Shown here piece after piece: positions 26,236 to 34,948 of a stretch of DNA of 64,000 nt (position 1 is the stretch's first letter; every line of letters begins with the position of its first letter). The stretch spans positions 62,001 to 126,000 of the forward strand of contig JAJYUH010000002.1 of the NCBI GenBank assembly GCA_021792635.1, given 5' to 3'. This stretch comes from Natronospirales bacterium (GTDB lineage: Bacteria > Pseudomonadota > Gammaproteobacteria > Natronospirales > REEB76). Made by a program: the position numbers and the translations under genes. Below the pieces are notes generated by a model. It was not told the DNA's origin. It worked only from the letters and a program-made list of their open reading frames with translations, and did no database searches.

Positions 26236-27849
26236 TCACGAAGGGTTGCCCGCCGGGATACTCTCCATCAGCGCCTGGCGCAAGGGTTGCAGATACTCCG
26301 CATAGTGATGCCAGCGGCCGACCGAATCACGATAGATGGGTTGCCGTGCCTGCCACAGGCTGGCGGTGGAAATGCTGCCCGCGTGTTTATGCGGCTCAAG
26401 ACAGTCCGTATGCCATTCCAGCCCGATGTCAGCCACCAAGTCACGGGTTACCCTTTCCGGCTCCCTCACCAATTCCTCGTAGCGGATATCGTGAATGGGA
26501 ACCGGCAGCACGTTGCGCCAGTGTGTCATGAGCGCGGTGTATTGCTTATAAAAGAAAGCGATATCCTCCAGCGCATAGGCATAACTATTGCGCGGATGGG
26601 CGAAATGCTGGAAATAGATGGACAAACAGGTATCCAGGGGATCACGCACGCAGTGCAGGATGGGGGCTTCGGGAAATAATGCGGCGATCAACCCCAGGTG
26701 GAGGAAATTGAGTGGATTTTTATCTACCACGCGGGTGGCAGCCCGCGCCTCGGCGGGCCATTGGGCGCGGAATTCCACCGCCAGCGTCGCGGCCAAGCGG
26801 TTATCCAGCCTGGCCATGCAGGCCGGGTAGGGTAGGCCCGTTCGTGAGGCCAGTTGTTGCACAAGTCCGTCCACCAACTCGGTCTCACCCAGGCCGATAG
26901 CCTGAGGATGACTTGCCAGAATTCGTTCCACCAGGGTGGTACCGCTGCGCAGCATGCCTACGATAAACACCGGCACGGGAATTGTCGCCTGCGTGGCGGG
27001 ATGGTTTTGGAACAACTGCGGGGAAAACATCTCTTTGACTGAACTTACATAATCCACCAGCGCCTGCCGGTCGAAGCTGTTCCGTTGGCGATGGAGGGCG
27101 TTGGCGCGACGGAAATGCTCGAACGCCTGCGCATAGGACCCCAAGTCGTCATACATCTTGCCGAGACTGAAGTGCAGGCATTTGCGGGTTTCTTCGCTCA
27201 AGTGCTGGTTGCTCAGGGTGGCTTCGAAGCGCTGAATCAACGGGGTGTCCGGTCGGCCCAGATGGCGGGTATGCGCTACCAGCAGGTAAGCGGCAGCGAT
27301 ACCCGCGTCCTCTTCGATGGCCGCGAGGAATGCCCGCTCGGCATCCCCGAAACGCCCGAGCTTCTGATAGCTGAGCCCCAGCTTGAGGCGGAGCTGGGCG
27401 TTATGAGGTTGGTGCTGCACACAGCGCGCATAGAGCGAGGCTGCCTGTGCGTGGCAGCCCATATCGGCAAGCAGGCCGGCTACTTGCGTGTGCAGGGGCA
27501 GATCAGCGGGGCGGGCGGTGATCAGAGCCAGGAGTGCCGCCGCCGCCGCATCCCGTTTCCCCTGGCTGTGGTAGAGAAAGGCCAGGCTGATGTATGCCTC
27601 GCCGAGGGAGGCGTCGTGGGTAATGGCTGCTGTCAGTGCCTGTTCGGCCGCCGCATCTTCTCCGCTACGCCGCAGGCAGTTGCCGAGCTGGTAGTGAGCC
27701 GAAGCCAGGGAGTCGTCGTGTTCCAGAGCCCGGAGGAACGCGGCGCGGGCAGCGGGTTCATCGCCGTTATCCAGGTGGGCCATGCCTGCCTGATAGCAGC
27801 GGCCGGCAAGCTCAGGCTCGGCACAGGGAGAGTCTTGCGGGATGGCCAT
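26236..27849 (-). CDS. TPR-sulfotransferase fusion protein (copy 3)
   Basis: A 537-residue protein, first gene of the leftward run and divergent from the TonB receptor. TPR units fill residues 15-250 (AGMAHLDNGDEPAARAAFL, SLASAHYQLGNCLRRSGED, and others). The sulfotransferase domain has P-loop GMLRSGTTLVERILASHPQ, with Leu replacing the usual Pro, then ETELVDGL, and the 3'-phosphate motif ILHCVRDPLDTCLSIYFQ. The end block is QARQPIYRDSVGRWHHYAEYL. It ends 19 bp before copy 2 starts, consistent with one transcript. PAPS-dependent sulfation of tyrosine or another acceptor is the family role; the substrate is unknown. Confidence 0.87.
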   Translation of the reverse strand: MAIPQDSPCAEPELAGRCYQAGMAHLDNGDEPAARAAFLRALEHDDSLASAHYQLGNCLRRSGEDAAAEQALTAAITHDASLGEAYISLAFLYHSQGKRDAAAAALLALITARPADLPLHTQVAGLLADMGCHAQAASLYARCVQHQPHNAQLRLKLGLSYQKLGRFGDAERAFLAAIEEDAGIAAAYLLVAHTRHLGRPDTPLIQRFEATLSNQHLSEETRKCLHFSLGKMYDDLGSYAQAFEHFRRANALHRQRNSFDRQALVDYVSSVKEMFSPQLFQNHPATQATIPVPVFIVGMLRSGTTLVERILASHPQAIGLGETELVDGLVQQLASRTGLPYPACMARLDNRLAATLAVEFRAQWPAEARAATRVVDKNPLNFLHLGLIAALFPEAPILHCVRDPLDTCLSIYFQHFAHPRNSYAYALEDIAFFYKQYTALMTHWRNVLPVPIHDIRYEELVREPERVTRDLVADIGLEWHTDCLEPHKHAGSISTASLWQARQPIYRDSVGRWHHYAEYLQPLRQALMESIPAGNPS

Positions 27850-28244
27850 GTTTGCGAGTCAGGGTAACGGAGTGGGTTCGGGAGGTAGCAAGTTAGTGTA
27901 GCCGAAAGCCCGGATTCCACCGACATACCCATGGGATTTCAGATACTTGCAACATAAGCAGACTGCATGTTGCTGATAGACGACAAATTAGCAGGCCAGA
28001 CTGTAAACGCTGATACCGCAGGCAATTCTGATGACTTGCGGACAGGAAATATGTCATGATTTTACAACAAACCCCTTCCAATCTGTTTTTCCTGTGCTAA
28101 ACTTCAACAGTCTAGAAGGGGCGGGTCAGGCTTACTTCCCGCCGCCGATTAAGACTGAACCAGACATTTGGGCCTCGGCGACGTGGCACTCACGTCCATG
28201 GGGTGGGCAAGTTCCATACTCTTAAAAACATGTAGGAGTCTCGG
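27850..28244. promoter_or_regulatory. Divergent regulatory gap between sulfotransferase run and receptor
   Basis: A 395-bp gene-free gap with both flanking operons transcribed outwards, so promoters for each should lie here. An imperfect hairpin (GCGGG at 28121-28125 with CCCGC at 28138-28142) lies about 100 bp before the receptor ATG. A 13-base string at 28104-28116 recurs inverted at 38372-38384 before the Sel1-hydroxylase gene. TAGGAG at 28232-28237 is the receptor ribosome site. I cannot assign -35/-10 boxes with confidence. Confidence 0.5.
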
Positions 28245-31200
28245 ATGAACAGCAACCTAATCAGCAAAGCCGTCCGCTGTGCGCTGATGGCGGGCGCGGC
28301 CACGGCGCTGGCGGCGCCGGCGGTATTCGCGCAGGATCCCCACAGCAGCAGCAATCAGAACCAGAACAGCAACACTGCGCAACTGGGCAAGATTGAGGTG
28401 GTGGGTTCGCGCATTTTGCGGTCCAGCGTAGAGACGGCCCAGCCGGTGACCATCATCACCGCCAAGCAGTTGAAAGAGACCGGGCTCACCTCCATTGGTG
28501 ACATTCTGCAGCAGATTTCCTCGGCCGGCTCGGCGCTGAACACGATGTTCAACAACGGCGGTGACGGCGAGACTTTCATTGACCTGCGCAATCTGGGTGC
28601 AGCCCGGGTGCTGGTGCTGGTCAACGGCCGGCGCTGGATGAACGATCTGGGCGGTCCGGTGGACCTGAACACCATTCCGGTGTCGATCATTGACCACATC
28701 GAGATTCTGCAGGACGGCGCTTCGGCCATTTACGGCTCGGACGCCATTGCCGGGGTGATCAACATCATCACCATCAAGAACTTCAACGGGGCCGAGGCGC
28801 ATGCCTACTTGGGCATGTACGACGGTCACGGGGTCGGCGGCGGCTGGGACGGCAAGACCCAGGAATACGACTTCACCCTGGGCAACAGCGGCAACCGCGG
28901 CGGCGTGCTGATGAACGTGTCCTATGTGAACCAGCAGCCCATCTGGGCGGGACAACGCACCATCTCCAAGGAACCCATCATCGGCGGTGGGCAGGCCTCG
29001 GGCAGTTCCGCCACCCTCGCGGGGCGTTTCTTCATTTTCCCGGCGGCCACTCCCGGCAAGTGTCCGGGTACGGCCACGCCGACCCCGACGAGCGGCAGTT
29101 GCGACCTGTCGCTGACCAGCTACCCGACGAACACGCCGACGCTGGGCAATTTCACCAACTTCACCAATGCCGACCGCTACAACTATGCCCCGCAGAACTA
29201 TCTGGTGACGCCCAATGAACGCACCAGCCTGTATGTGCAGGGGCATTACCAACTGCTGGATAATCTGACCTTCTCCACCGACGTCCTGTACAACCGGCGC
29301 GTCTCCCAGCAGATCCTGGCGCCTTCGCCGCTGTTCATCGGCGCGTTCGGCTCGAGCTTCTCCAACTCGCTGCCGATCGGTATCGGGGCGAGCAACCCCT
29401 TCAACCCGTTCGGCGTCAATCTGGTCCCGAACTACGGGAGCGCGTGCGTGGCGGCGGGCACCTGCGATGTGCTCGGCTTTGCCGGCCGCCGGCCGGTGGA
29501 AGCCGGTGACCGCGTGTTCAACCAGAACCGCGACAGTTACCAGATCCACATGGGGCTCAAGGGCTACTTCAACACCCTGGGCAGCGAGTGGGACTGGGAC
29601 GTGGGCTATAACTACGGCACCAACTACGAGACCGACGTCACGAGCGGCCTGTTCAACACCCAGCGGATGCAGTACGCCCTCAACAACTGCACCGCCGGTG
29701 GCGGGGCGGTTTCCGGCAGCAACCCGTTATTGCCGGGCTGCACCCCCCTGAACTTCTTCGGCGGGGCGGGCAGCATCACCCCCGCGATGCTGCAATATAT
29801 CCTGTTCGAGGCGCATGACGTTTTTGTCACCAACATGCGGGACTATACCGGCAACATCACCGGCGACCTGTTCAACCTGCCGGCGGGACCGCTGGCCATG
29901 GCCGCGGGCTATGAGTATCTGGAACAGGACGGGTTCTTTCATCCGGACGCGCTGACTTCCGAGGGCAACACCTCGGGCAACGTGACCCAGCCGACGAATG
30001 GCCGCGAGGTCACCAAGGCCGAGTACGTGGAGTTCGACGTGCCGCTGGTGGCGGATGCGCCGTTCATGAAGAGCCTGAGCCTGCACCTGGCCAACCGCTG
30101 GTCGCAGTTCAACTGGATCGGCGGCAATCCGGGCACGGCGCTGTCCACGATCACGCACTTTGACCATGCCTCCACGGGCCTCGCGGCCCTGCGCTGGCAG
30201 GTCACGGACACCCTGTTGCTGCGTGCTTCCTGGTCCCAGGGCTTCCGTATCCCGTCCATCAGTTCGTTCTTCTTCGGCAACAGTGATAACTTCCCGTCCC
30301 TGCAGGATCCGTGCGTGATCAGCAAAACCAATCCCGTGCGAGCTCCGTTCTGCGGTCCCGGTCCCAACGTTCAGCCGAATGGCCAGATTCACACCACCGT
30401 GGGCGGCAATCCGAACCTGACGCCGGAGAAGTCCATCTCGCAGACGGTGGGTTTTGTGTACAGCCCCGACTGGCTGCCGGGCTTTGACTTCAGCGCGGAT
30501 TACTACAAGATCAACCTGGTCAATGCCATCAGCAGCATACCGGCCCAGACCATCCTGGACGGGTGCTATTTCGGGAATAACCCCAACTACTGCAAGCTGA
30601 TCAGCCGCGGTACAAACGGTCCCTTCGGGTCCGGAGCCATCACCAATATCTTCGACGGCAACACCAACGTGGGTGGCATCAAGACCGAGGGCGTGGACAT
30701 CTCGACCCACTACAAGTTCCCGTCCACCGCGGTCGGCGACTTCATGCTGGGCCTCAACTGGACGTTCACGAAGGAGTATGTGGTTACCGAGCCCTTTGGA
30801 TCACAGGGTCTGAATGCCAGCCTGGAAGAGGCCGGTACCACCGGTACGACGAGCGGTGCGTTCAGCGGCATTCCGAAGCAGCGTGCCCACCTTGCGCTGA
30901 ACTGGAACTATGGCAACTGGTCGGCGTTGTGGGCGGTGCAGTACATCGGCGGCATGACCGAGGACTGCCAGTCGGTGGGGTTGTACTTCACCAAGAGTAA
31001 TCCGCTGTCGAATTACTGCCCGACCAACGGAACGTTCCCGTTCGCGAGCGGCACGGTGCCGTTGAACCACATCGGCGCGACGTTCTATCATGACGTACAG
31101 GCGACCTATCACATGGATAGCTGGAACACCGACTTCACCTTCGGTATCCGCAATCTGTTTGACAAGGTGCCGCCCATCGCCATGTCGGCGTTTGCCAACA

Positions 31201-31268
31201 GCTTCCTGCCGACCTACTACCGTGCGCCGGGCCGCTTCTTCTACGTCCGCGTCGGGGTGAAGTTCTGA
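28245..31268 (+). CDS. TonB-dependent outer-membrane receptor
   Basis: A 1007-residue receptor of the Oar/CirA-like class common in proteobacteria that use many TonB receptors. A signal peptide (residues 1-29, cleavage near FAQD) is followed by a Asn/Gln-rich linker and the plug domain (about 45-170; IEVVGSRILRSSVETAQPV, GSDAIAGVINIITI). A 22-strand-type barrel ends with FFYVRVGVKF and its C-terminal Phe. Large Gly/Asn/Pro-rich extracellular loops include several Cys pairs. It imports an unknown ligand across the outer membrane using TonB. The neighbours are sulfotransferases and hydroxylases rather than siderophore or sugar genes, unlike common TonB loci. A strong terminator follows. Confidence 0.95.
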   Translation: MNSNLISKAVRCALMAGAATALAAPAVFAQDPHSSSNQNQNSNTAQLGKIEVVGSRILRSSVETAQPVTIITAKQLKETGLTSIGDILQQISSAGSALNTMFNNGGDGETFIDLRNLGAARVLVLVNGRRWMNDLGGPVDLNTIPVSIIDHIEILQDGASAIYGSDAIAGVINIITIKNFNGAEAHAYLGMYDGHGVGGGWDGKTQEYDFTLGNSGNRGGVLMNVSYVNQQPIWAGQRTISKEPIIGGGQASGSSATLAGRFFIFPAATPGKCPGTATPTPTSGSCDLSLTSYPTNTPTLGNFTNFTNADRYNYAPQNYLVTPNERTSLYVQGHYQLLDNLTFSTDVLYNRRVSQQILAPSPLFIGAFGSSFSNSLPIGIGASNPFNPFGVNLVPNYGSACVAAGTCDVLGFAGRRPVEAGDRVFNQNRDSYQIHMGLKGYFNTLGSEWDWDVGYNYGTNYETDVTSGLFNTQRMQYALNNCTAGGGAVSGSNPLLPGCTPLNFFGGAGSITPAMLQYILFEAHDVFVTNMRDYTGNITGDLFNLPAGPLAMAAGYEYLEQDGFFHPDALTSEGNTSGNVTQPTNGREVTKAEYVEFDVPLVADAPFMKSLSLHLANRWSQFNWIGGNPGTALSTITHFDHASTGLAALRWQVTDTLLLRASWSQGFRIPSISSFFFGNSDNFPSLQDPCVISKTNPVRAPFCGPGPNVQPNGQIHTTVGGNPNLTPEKSISQTVGFVYSPDWLPGFDFSADYYKINLVNAISSIPAQTILDGCYFGNNPNYCKLISRGTNGPFGSGAITNIFDGNTNVGGIKTEGVDISTHYKFPSTAVGDFMLGLNWTFTKEYVVTEPFGSQGLNASLEEAGTTGTTSGAFSGIPKQRAHLALNWNYGNWSALWAVQYIGGMTEDCQSVGLYFTKSNPLSNYCPTNGTFPFASGTVPLNHIGATFYHDVQATYHMDSWNTDFTFGIRNLFDKVPPIAMSAFANSFLPTYYRAPGRFFYVRVGVKF

Positions 31269-31305
31269 GAAAAACGCTCCCATAAGAACAACAAGGTAAA
31301 TCAGA

Positions 31306-31331
31306 CGGCCCCGGAAACGGGGCCGCCTTTT
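31306..31331 (+). terminator. Rho-independent terminator of the receptor gene
   Basis: An 8-bp stem CGGCCCCG/CGGGGCCG with a GAAA tetraloop is followed by GCC and TTTT, 37 bp after the receptor stop. The group II intron begins at the next base, as expected for class C introns, which insert behind terminators. Confidence 0.88.
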
Positions 31332-31711
31332 GTGCGCCCGGCACGGGCGCACTCTTGTGGGTGCAAGTCCCACCGCGAGCTGGTCACGGCGAGCGAAGCG
31401 AAGCGCAACTGCGGAAGGGCAACCGACCGTGGGGAGGAAGCGTGGAGCGAAATTGCGACCTGATGGACAAGAACCGGATAGAAGGCACCGCCGAGCAGGG
31501 CGAGCGGGCAGAAAACCGCAAAGCTCTCGTGATCAAGGCTCAGGCGGTGTAAATCCGGCGGGTGTGCAGTGACGGAGTGCGTTCTTACCCGGGGAGATCC
31601 CGCCTTGCGGCTGAAAGGCCGACGTGGCGACACGGAGCGGGAAGTCAGCAGAGGCCGTAGTAGCCGCAAGGGGAAGGGCCGAACGAGAAGGAGCGTTTCA
31701 TCGGCGGATTG

Positions 31712-33073
31712 ATGACGAGCGGAAGGCATCAGATGCCCGCCTCGGCGGGGCGGGGTGCGGGTCGGCAGGGTGAAGCCCGGCCGAGAGCACCCAGCGATGA
31801 ACTGAACGTCCCGCGATCCGAAGCGAAGGGCGCAGGGTCGGCATTGCTTAGGCAAATGCTGACGAGGGAGAACATGCAGCGCGCTTGGAAGCGCGTGAAG
31901 GCGAACAAGGGAGCCGCAGGGGTCGATGGGCTGGACATTGACCAGACCGCCGAGCATCTGAAGCAGGCATGGCCTGGGATCAGGGAGGGGTTGTTGAGCG
32001 GTACGTACCGGCCCGGTCCGGTATGCCGTGTGGGCATCCCGAAACCGGACGGCAGCGAGCGGGAGCTGGGTATCCCGACCGTGACCGACCGACTGATCCA
32101 GCAGGCGCTGCTACAGGTGCTACAACCCCTACTCGATCCGACGTTCAGCGAGCACAGTCACGGCTTCCGTCCCGGACGCCGTGCCCACGACGCGATACTG
32201 GAGGCACAGCGCTATGTGCAGGCCGGATTCCGTGTGGTGGTGGATGTGGACTTGGCCAAATTCTTTGACCAAGTCAACAAGGACATCCTCATCGACCGTC
32301 TTCGGAAGCGTATCGCGGACGCCGGAGTGATCCGGCTGGTCCGGGCGTATCTGAACAGCGGGATCATGGTGGATGGTGTGGTGCAGGAGCGGTATCAGGG
32401 CACGCCGCAGGGCGGGCCCCTATCGCCGCTGCTGGCCAACGTGCTACTGGACGAGGTGGATCGGGAACTGGAAAGGCGCGGCCATCGCTTTGTGCGTTAC
32501 GCCGACGACTGCAACGTGTACGTGCGCAGTCCCCGGGCGGGCGAACGGGTGATGGAGCTGCTGAGGGACCTGTACGGGAAGCTGCGCTTGCAGATCAACG
32601 AGTCGAAAAGCGCAGTGACGAGCGCGTTTGGCCGCAAGTTCCTGGGTTACGCGCTCTGGGCGGCCCCGGGAGGCGAGGTCAAGCGCGCCGTGTCCGGCAA
32701 GGCCCTGGCGAGGTTCCGGCAGAACGTGCGCTGGCGGACCCGCCGCTCTGGCGGGTGCAGCATGGCGCAGGTGATCGAACGGTTACGACCCTACGTGCTT
32801 GGTTGGAAAGCCTACTTCGGCCTGGCGCAAACCCCACGCATCTGGCGCGAGTTGGATGAGTGGATGCGCCATCGGCTGCGGGCTATACAGCTCAAGCAAT
32901 GGCGGCGTGGTCCGACGATCTTCCGGGAGCTGCGGGCGCTGGGGGCATCCGTCGAGGTGGCGGCCATGGCGGCAGCCAGTCATCGCCGCTGGTGGTACTA
33001 CAGTCGCTTGGCCCTCAACCGCGTCCTGACCATCGGCTACTTCGATCGCCTCGGCATGCCTCGCCTCACCTGA
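31712..33073 (+). CDS. ltrA: Group II intron reverse transcriptase/maturase
   Basis: A 453-residue protein (ATG at 31712; a TTG at 31709 also possible). Reverse-transcriptase blocks are visible: AAGVDGLD, GIPKPDGSERELGIPTV, FSEHSHGFRPGRRAHDA, VVDVDLAKFFDQVN, QGTPQGGPLSPLLAN, and the catalytic FVRYADDCNVYV. The group II maturase domain follows (RFRQNVRWRTRR, VLGWKAYFGLAQ). There is no HNH endonuclease domain, as in class C introns, which target single-stranded terminator DNA. It splices and mobilises its own intron. All catalytic residues are present, so the protein is likely active. Confidence 0.96.
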   Translation: MTSGRHQMPASAGRGAGRQGEARPRAPSDELNVPRSEAKGAGSALLRQMLTRENMQRAWKRVKANKGAAGVDGLDIDQTAEHLKQAWPGIREGLLSGTYRPGPVCRVGIPKPDGSERELGIPTVTDRLIQQALLQVLQPLLDPTFSEHSHGFRPGRRAHDAILEAQRYVQAGFRVVVDVDLAKFFDQVNKDILIDRLRKRIADAGVIRLVRAYLNSGIMVDGVVQERYQGTPQGGPLSPLLANVLLDEVDRELERRGHRFVRYADDCNVYVRSPRAGERVMELLRDLYGKLRLQINESKSAVTSAFGRKFLGYALWAAPGGEVKRAVSGKALARFRQNVRWRTRRSGGCSMAQVIERLRPYVLGWKAYFGLAQTPRIWRELDEWMRHRLRAIQLKQWRRGPTIFRELRALGASVEVAAMAAASHRRWWYYSRLALNRVLTIGYFDRLGMPRLT

Positions 33074-33087
33074 CCTCAACTTCTCGA

Positions 33088-33119
33088 ACCGCCCGGTGCG
33101 GACCCGCATGCCGGGTGGT
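33088..33119 (+). ncRNA. Group II intron domain V
   Basis: ACCGCCCGG pairs with CCGGGTGGT (one G-U). TGCG pairs with CGCA under a GACC loop, leaving the two-base TG bulge characteristic of domain V. Domain VI-like sequence follows to about 33161. Confidence 0.82.
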
Positions 33120-33165
33120 GTGGGAGGGGCGCGGTCTATACTGACCGCCCCCTATCCCGATTGTG

Positions 33166-33480
33166 GTGCGCCGGATATGGCGCGTAGCGTCGTGACCGGC
33201 GTTGTCCGACCCGCGATGGCGGCGGATGGGATGACTTGGAGGTGAGAACCCCCTATACACCCGGCAAGAGGAAGTGTAAGCCGAAAGCAGGGGCGTCCGT
33301 GGGGCTGGGTGAGGGCTTCGGCAGAAGCCTGGTCATCGGCCCCCTTGGCGACCCAGGGCTGAACCTGTCAGAAGCGGGAAATCGCGCTGATATCTGGCAG
33401 CAGGGTCAGGACAGAAACACACGGCTGACCGGACGCCATGGATCCGCAGAGGACGGAAGTTTTGATGGGCTGTGGCGGTA
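33166..33480 (+). mobile_element. Probable 5' remnant of a second group II intron
   Basis: GTGCGCC at 33166 again opens with a short hairpin (GCGCC/GGCGC). About 300 bp follow that resemble group II domain I of another class (ACTTGGAGGTGAGAACCCCC, and CCGGCAAGAGGAAGTGTAAG). No reverse transcriptase or domain V follows, so it would be a truncated copy in tandem with the intact intron. This is judged by sequence memory and structure, not by a search. Confidence 0.45.
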
Positions 33481-33498
33481 GCACGTCCCGTGGTAGGT

Positions 33499-33523
33499 GA
33501 GGGGGGCGCGAGGCTGCCCCCTC
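33499..33523. terminator. GC-rich hairpin before the leftward hydroxylase gene end
   Basis: GAGGGGGGC (33499-33507) and GCCCCCTC (33516-33523) form a strong stem, followed on the + strand by a CT-rich run. It separates the intron region from the opposite-strand gene that ends at 33551. Confidence 0.5.
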
Positions 33524-33550
33524 TCTCTTCTCTCCTGATTCCACAATATT

Positions 33551-34255
33551 TCACGCTTGGCGGAGTTTGAGGGAAGGCTCATCCATAACTGTGCCGGCTT
33601 CCCGCACCCAGGCATTGAAGGCCACGGTGATGCGTTCCCGGTGACCGTAATAGGGGGCGACTTCGTGCAGCAGGTAGGAGGGAAACAGTAATAACTGTCC
33701 CGGGGCAAGCTGATAGCTCAGGTCGCCGAATGCGAAGGGAGGCGCCAGATGGGCATTGCCCGGGTCCAGATACATGCTGGCGGTACCGCGGGCTTCGAGG
33801 AAGCGCAAAGCGCCGTTATTGGGGTACTGCGTTACCGGCTCACCCGGATCCACGCAATACACGCCGGACCAGGAGGCCATGGGATGGTTGTGCTGGGCGG
33901 TGTAGCCCTGATGCCGGGTCAGATGGTACCAACTGTGCTGGTATATTCGTAATCTTGCCATCTCTTCTGGATTGTAGCCGTTCAATTGCGCCATCACATA
34001 GCCGAGTGTCTGCAGACAGAATTGCGTGAGCGTTTGTATTTCCGGCTCAGGATTCAAGAACAGATCAAAACCGCTTTCGTAGACCTCTACCTTGATGACC
34101 GGGGTGGGAGCGGAACTGCGCCTGCGACTGGTATCCTGCTCCCATTGAAGGAAGAGTTGCCGCAGGCGCTGATTCAGTTCCCCGCAGTCCGGCATTACGG
34201 TACTGATGATGGGCGAAGCAAAGGCGTGGGTAATATTCAAGGCGGGAGGATTCAT
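33551..34255 (-). CDS. Putative 2OG-Fe(II) oxygenase (TIGR02466-like)
   Basis: About 234 residues from the ATG at 34255 (AGGT upstream); the frame extends to 34309. The pattern YTAQHNHPMASWSGVYCV followed by GALRFLEARG and then GQLLLFPSYLLHEVAPY, RITVAFNAWV matches the TIGR02466 family of putative Fe(II)/2-oxoglutarate oxygenases. The His cluster and a distal His plus Arg presumably bind iron and co-substrate. The metal motif here reads HNH rather than the usual HxD, as is normal for this family. It is probably cytoplasmic. Its target is unknown; proximity to three other hydroxylases suggests a shared modification programme. It is divergent from the next oxygenase gene. Confidence 0.8.
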   Translation of the reverse strand: MNPPALNITHAFASPIISTVMPDCGELNQRLRQLFLQWEQDTSRRRSSAPTPVIKVEVYESGFDLFLNPEPEIQTLTQFCLQTLGYVMAQLNGYNPEEMARLRIYQHSWYHLTRHQGYTAQHNHPMASWSGVYCVDPGEPVTQYPNNGALRFLEARGTASMYLDPGNAHLAPPFAFGDLSYQLAPGQLLLFPSYLLHEVAPYYGHRERITVAFNAWVREAGTVMDEPSLKLRQA

Positions 34256-34359
34256 GGTTGACCTATTCTGCTTGCCAGGCCGGCCGATTCGGCCCATATT
34301 AAAAGGCAATCACGCTGCTGACAATTGTCAGGGCAAAGGGCGAGTGTGGAAAAGTAAAC

Positions 34360-34917
34360 ATGCAAGCAGTGCGGTGCTTCTCCATCGAAGGACGGGAAAT
34401 CCGTGTTTATGATGCCCTGTTGCAGGCGCAGGAAATCCGCAGCCTGACCACGGCTTTTGAGGGGGGTGCCTTTACGCGCAGCGAATATGCCCGTCCCGAA
34501 ACCGCCGTCTTCCGCCATTGGGCGCTGAATATCCCGCTGGAAACCGCCGCACAACTTCCGGTTTATCAGCCGACCCTGGCGGCGGCCGGGGAGTTCGCCG
34601 GACATTCCAATTACAAGATTTACCGCTGCTACTGCAATCATGCCGCCTACGGCGATATGCTGTTTACGCATACGGATTGCCTGCCTGGTAAACGGGAATT
34701 GACCGCCTTGTGGTTTATTGCCCCGGAATGGAACGTGGAATGGGGCGGCGAGACGCTGTTTTTCAATTCCGCCATGGATGCCGAGATGGCCGTCAGCCCC
34801 CGGCCGGGGCGGCTGGTGGTATTCGACGGCACCCTCACCCATGTGGGACGCCCGCCGAACCGCATTTGCTATGCACCCCGTTATACGCTGGCCTTCAAGC
34901 TGGAGCCCAAACCGTAA
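34360..34917 (+). CDS. Small 2OG-Fe(II) oxygenase
   Basis: A 185-residue protein, short for the prolyl-hydroxylase superfamily but with the double-stranded beta-helix core intact. HTDC supplies the HxD metal pair, WGGETLFFN is the typical core strand, and FDGTLTHVGRPP supplies the distal His. The final RYTLAFKLEP has the Arg that would bind 2-oxoglutarate. No signal peptide. The enzymes couple decarboxylation of 2-oxoglutarate to hydroxylation of a protein or small molecule. It is divergent from the TIGR02466-like gene and convergent with the TPR-hydroxylase gene. Confidence 0.85.
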   Translation: MQAVRCFSIEGREIRVYDALLQAQEIRSLTTAFEGGAFTRSEYARPETAVFRHWALNIPLETAAQLPVYQPTLAAAGEFAGHSNYKIYRCYCNHAAYGDMLFTHTDCLPGKRELTALWFIAPEWNVEWGGETLFFNSAMDAEMAVSPRPGRLVVFDGTLTHVGRPPNRICYAPRYTLAFKLEPKP

Positions 34918-34948
34918 TTTTTCCGGCCGCCCGTGCCCCGGTCTCGGG

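Larger units (their letters stand above)
31332..33161 (+). mobile_element. Group IIC intron inserted behind a terminator
   Basis: It begins with the canonical 5' GTGCG right after a terminator T-run and ends near CCCGAT at 33161. The 5' RNA part (31332-31711) holds many stem segments, such as GTGCGCCCG/CGGGCGCAC. The open reading frame lies in domain IV, followed by domains V and VI. Insertion directly after a rho-independent terminator in the same orientation, and a maturase without endonuclease domain, are the hallmarks of bacterial class C introns. It looks complete, about 1.83 kb. The exact 3' end is inferred from the AY rule and is uncertain by a few bases. Confidence 0.88.

Noticed and set aside
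28257-29549. 430-residue frame antisense to the TonB receptor
   Set aside because: Shadow frame without domain; the receptor is clear on the + strand.
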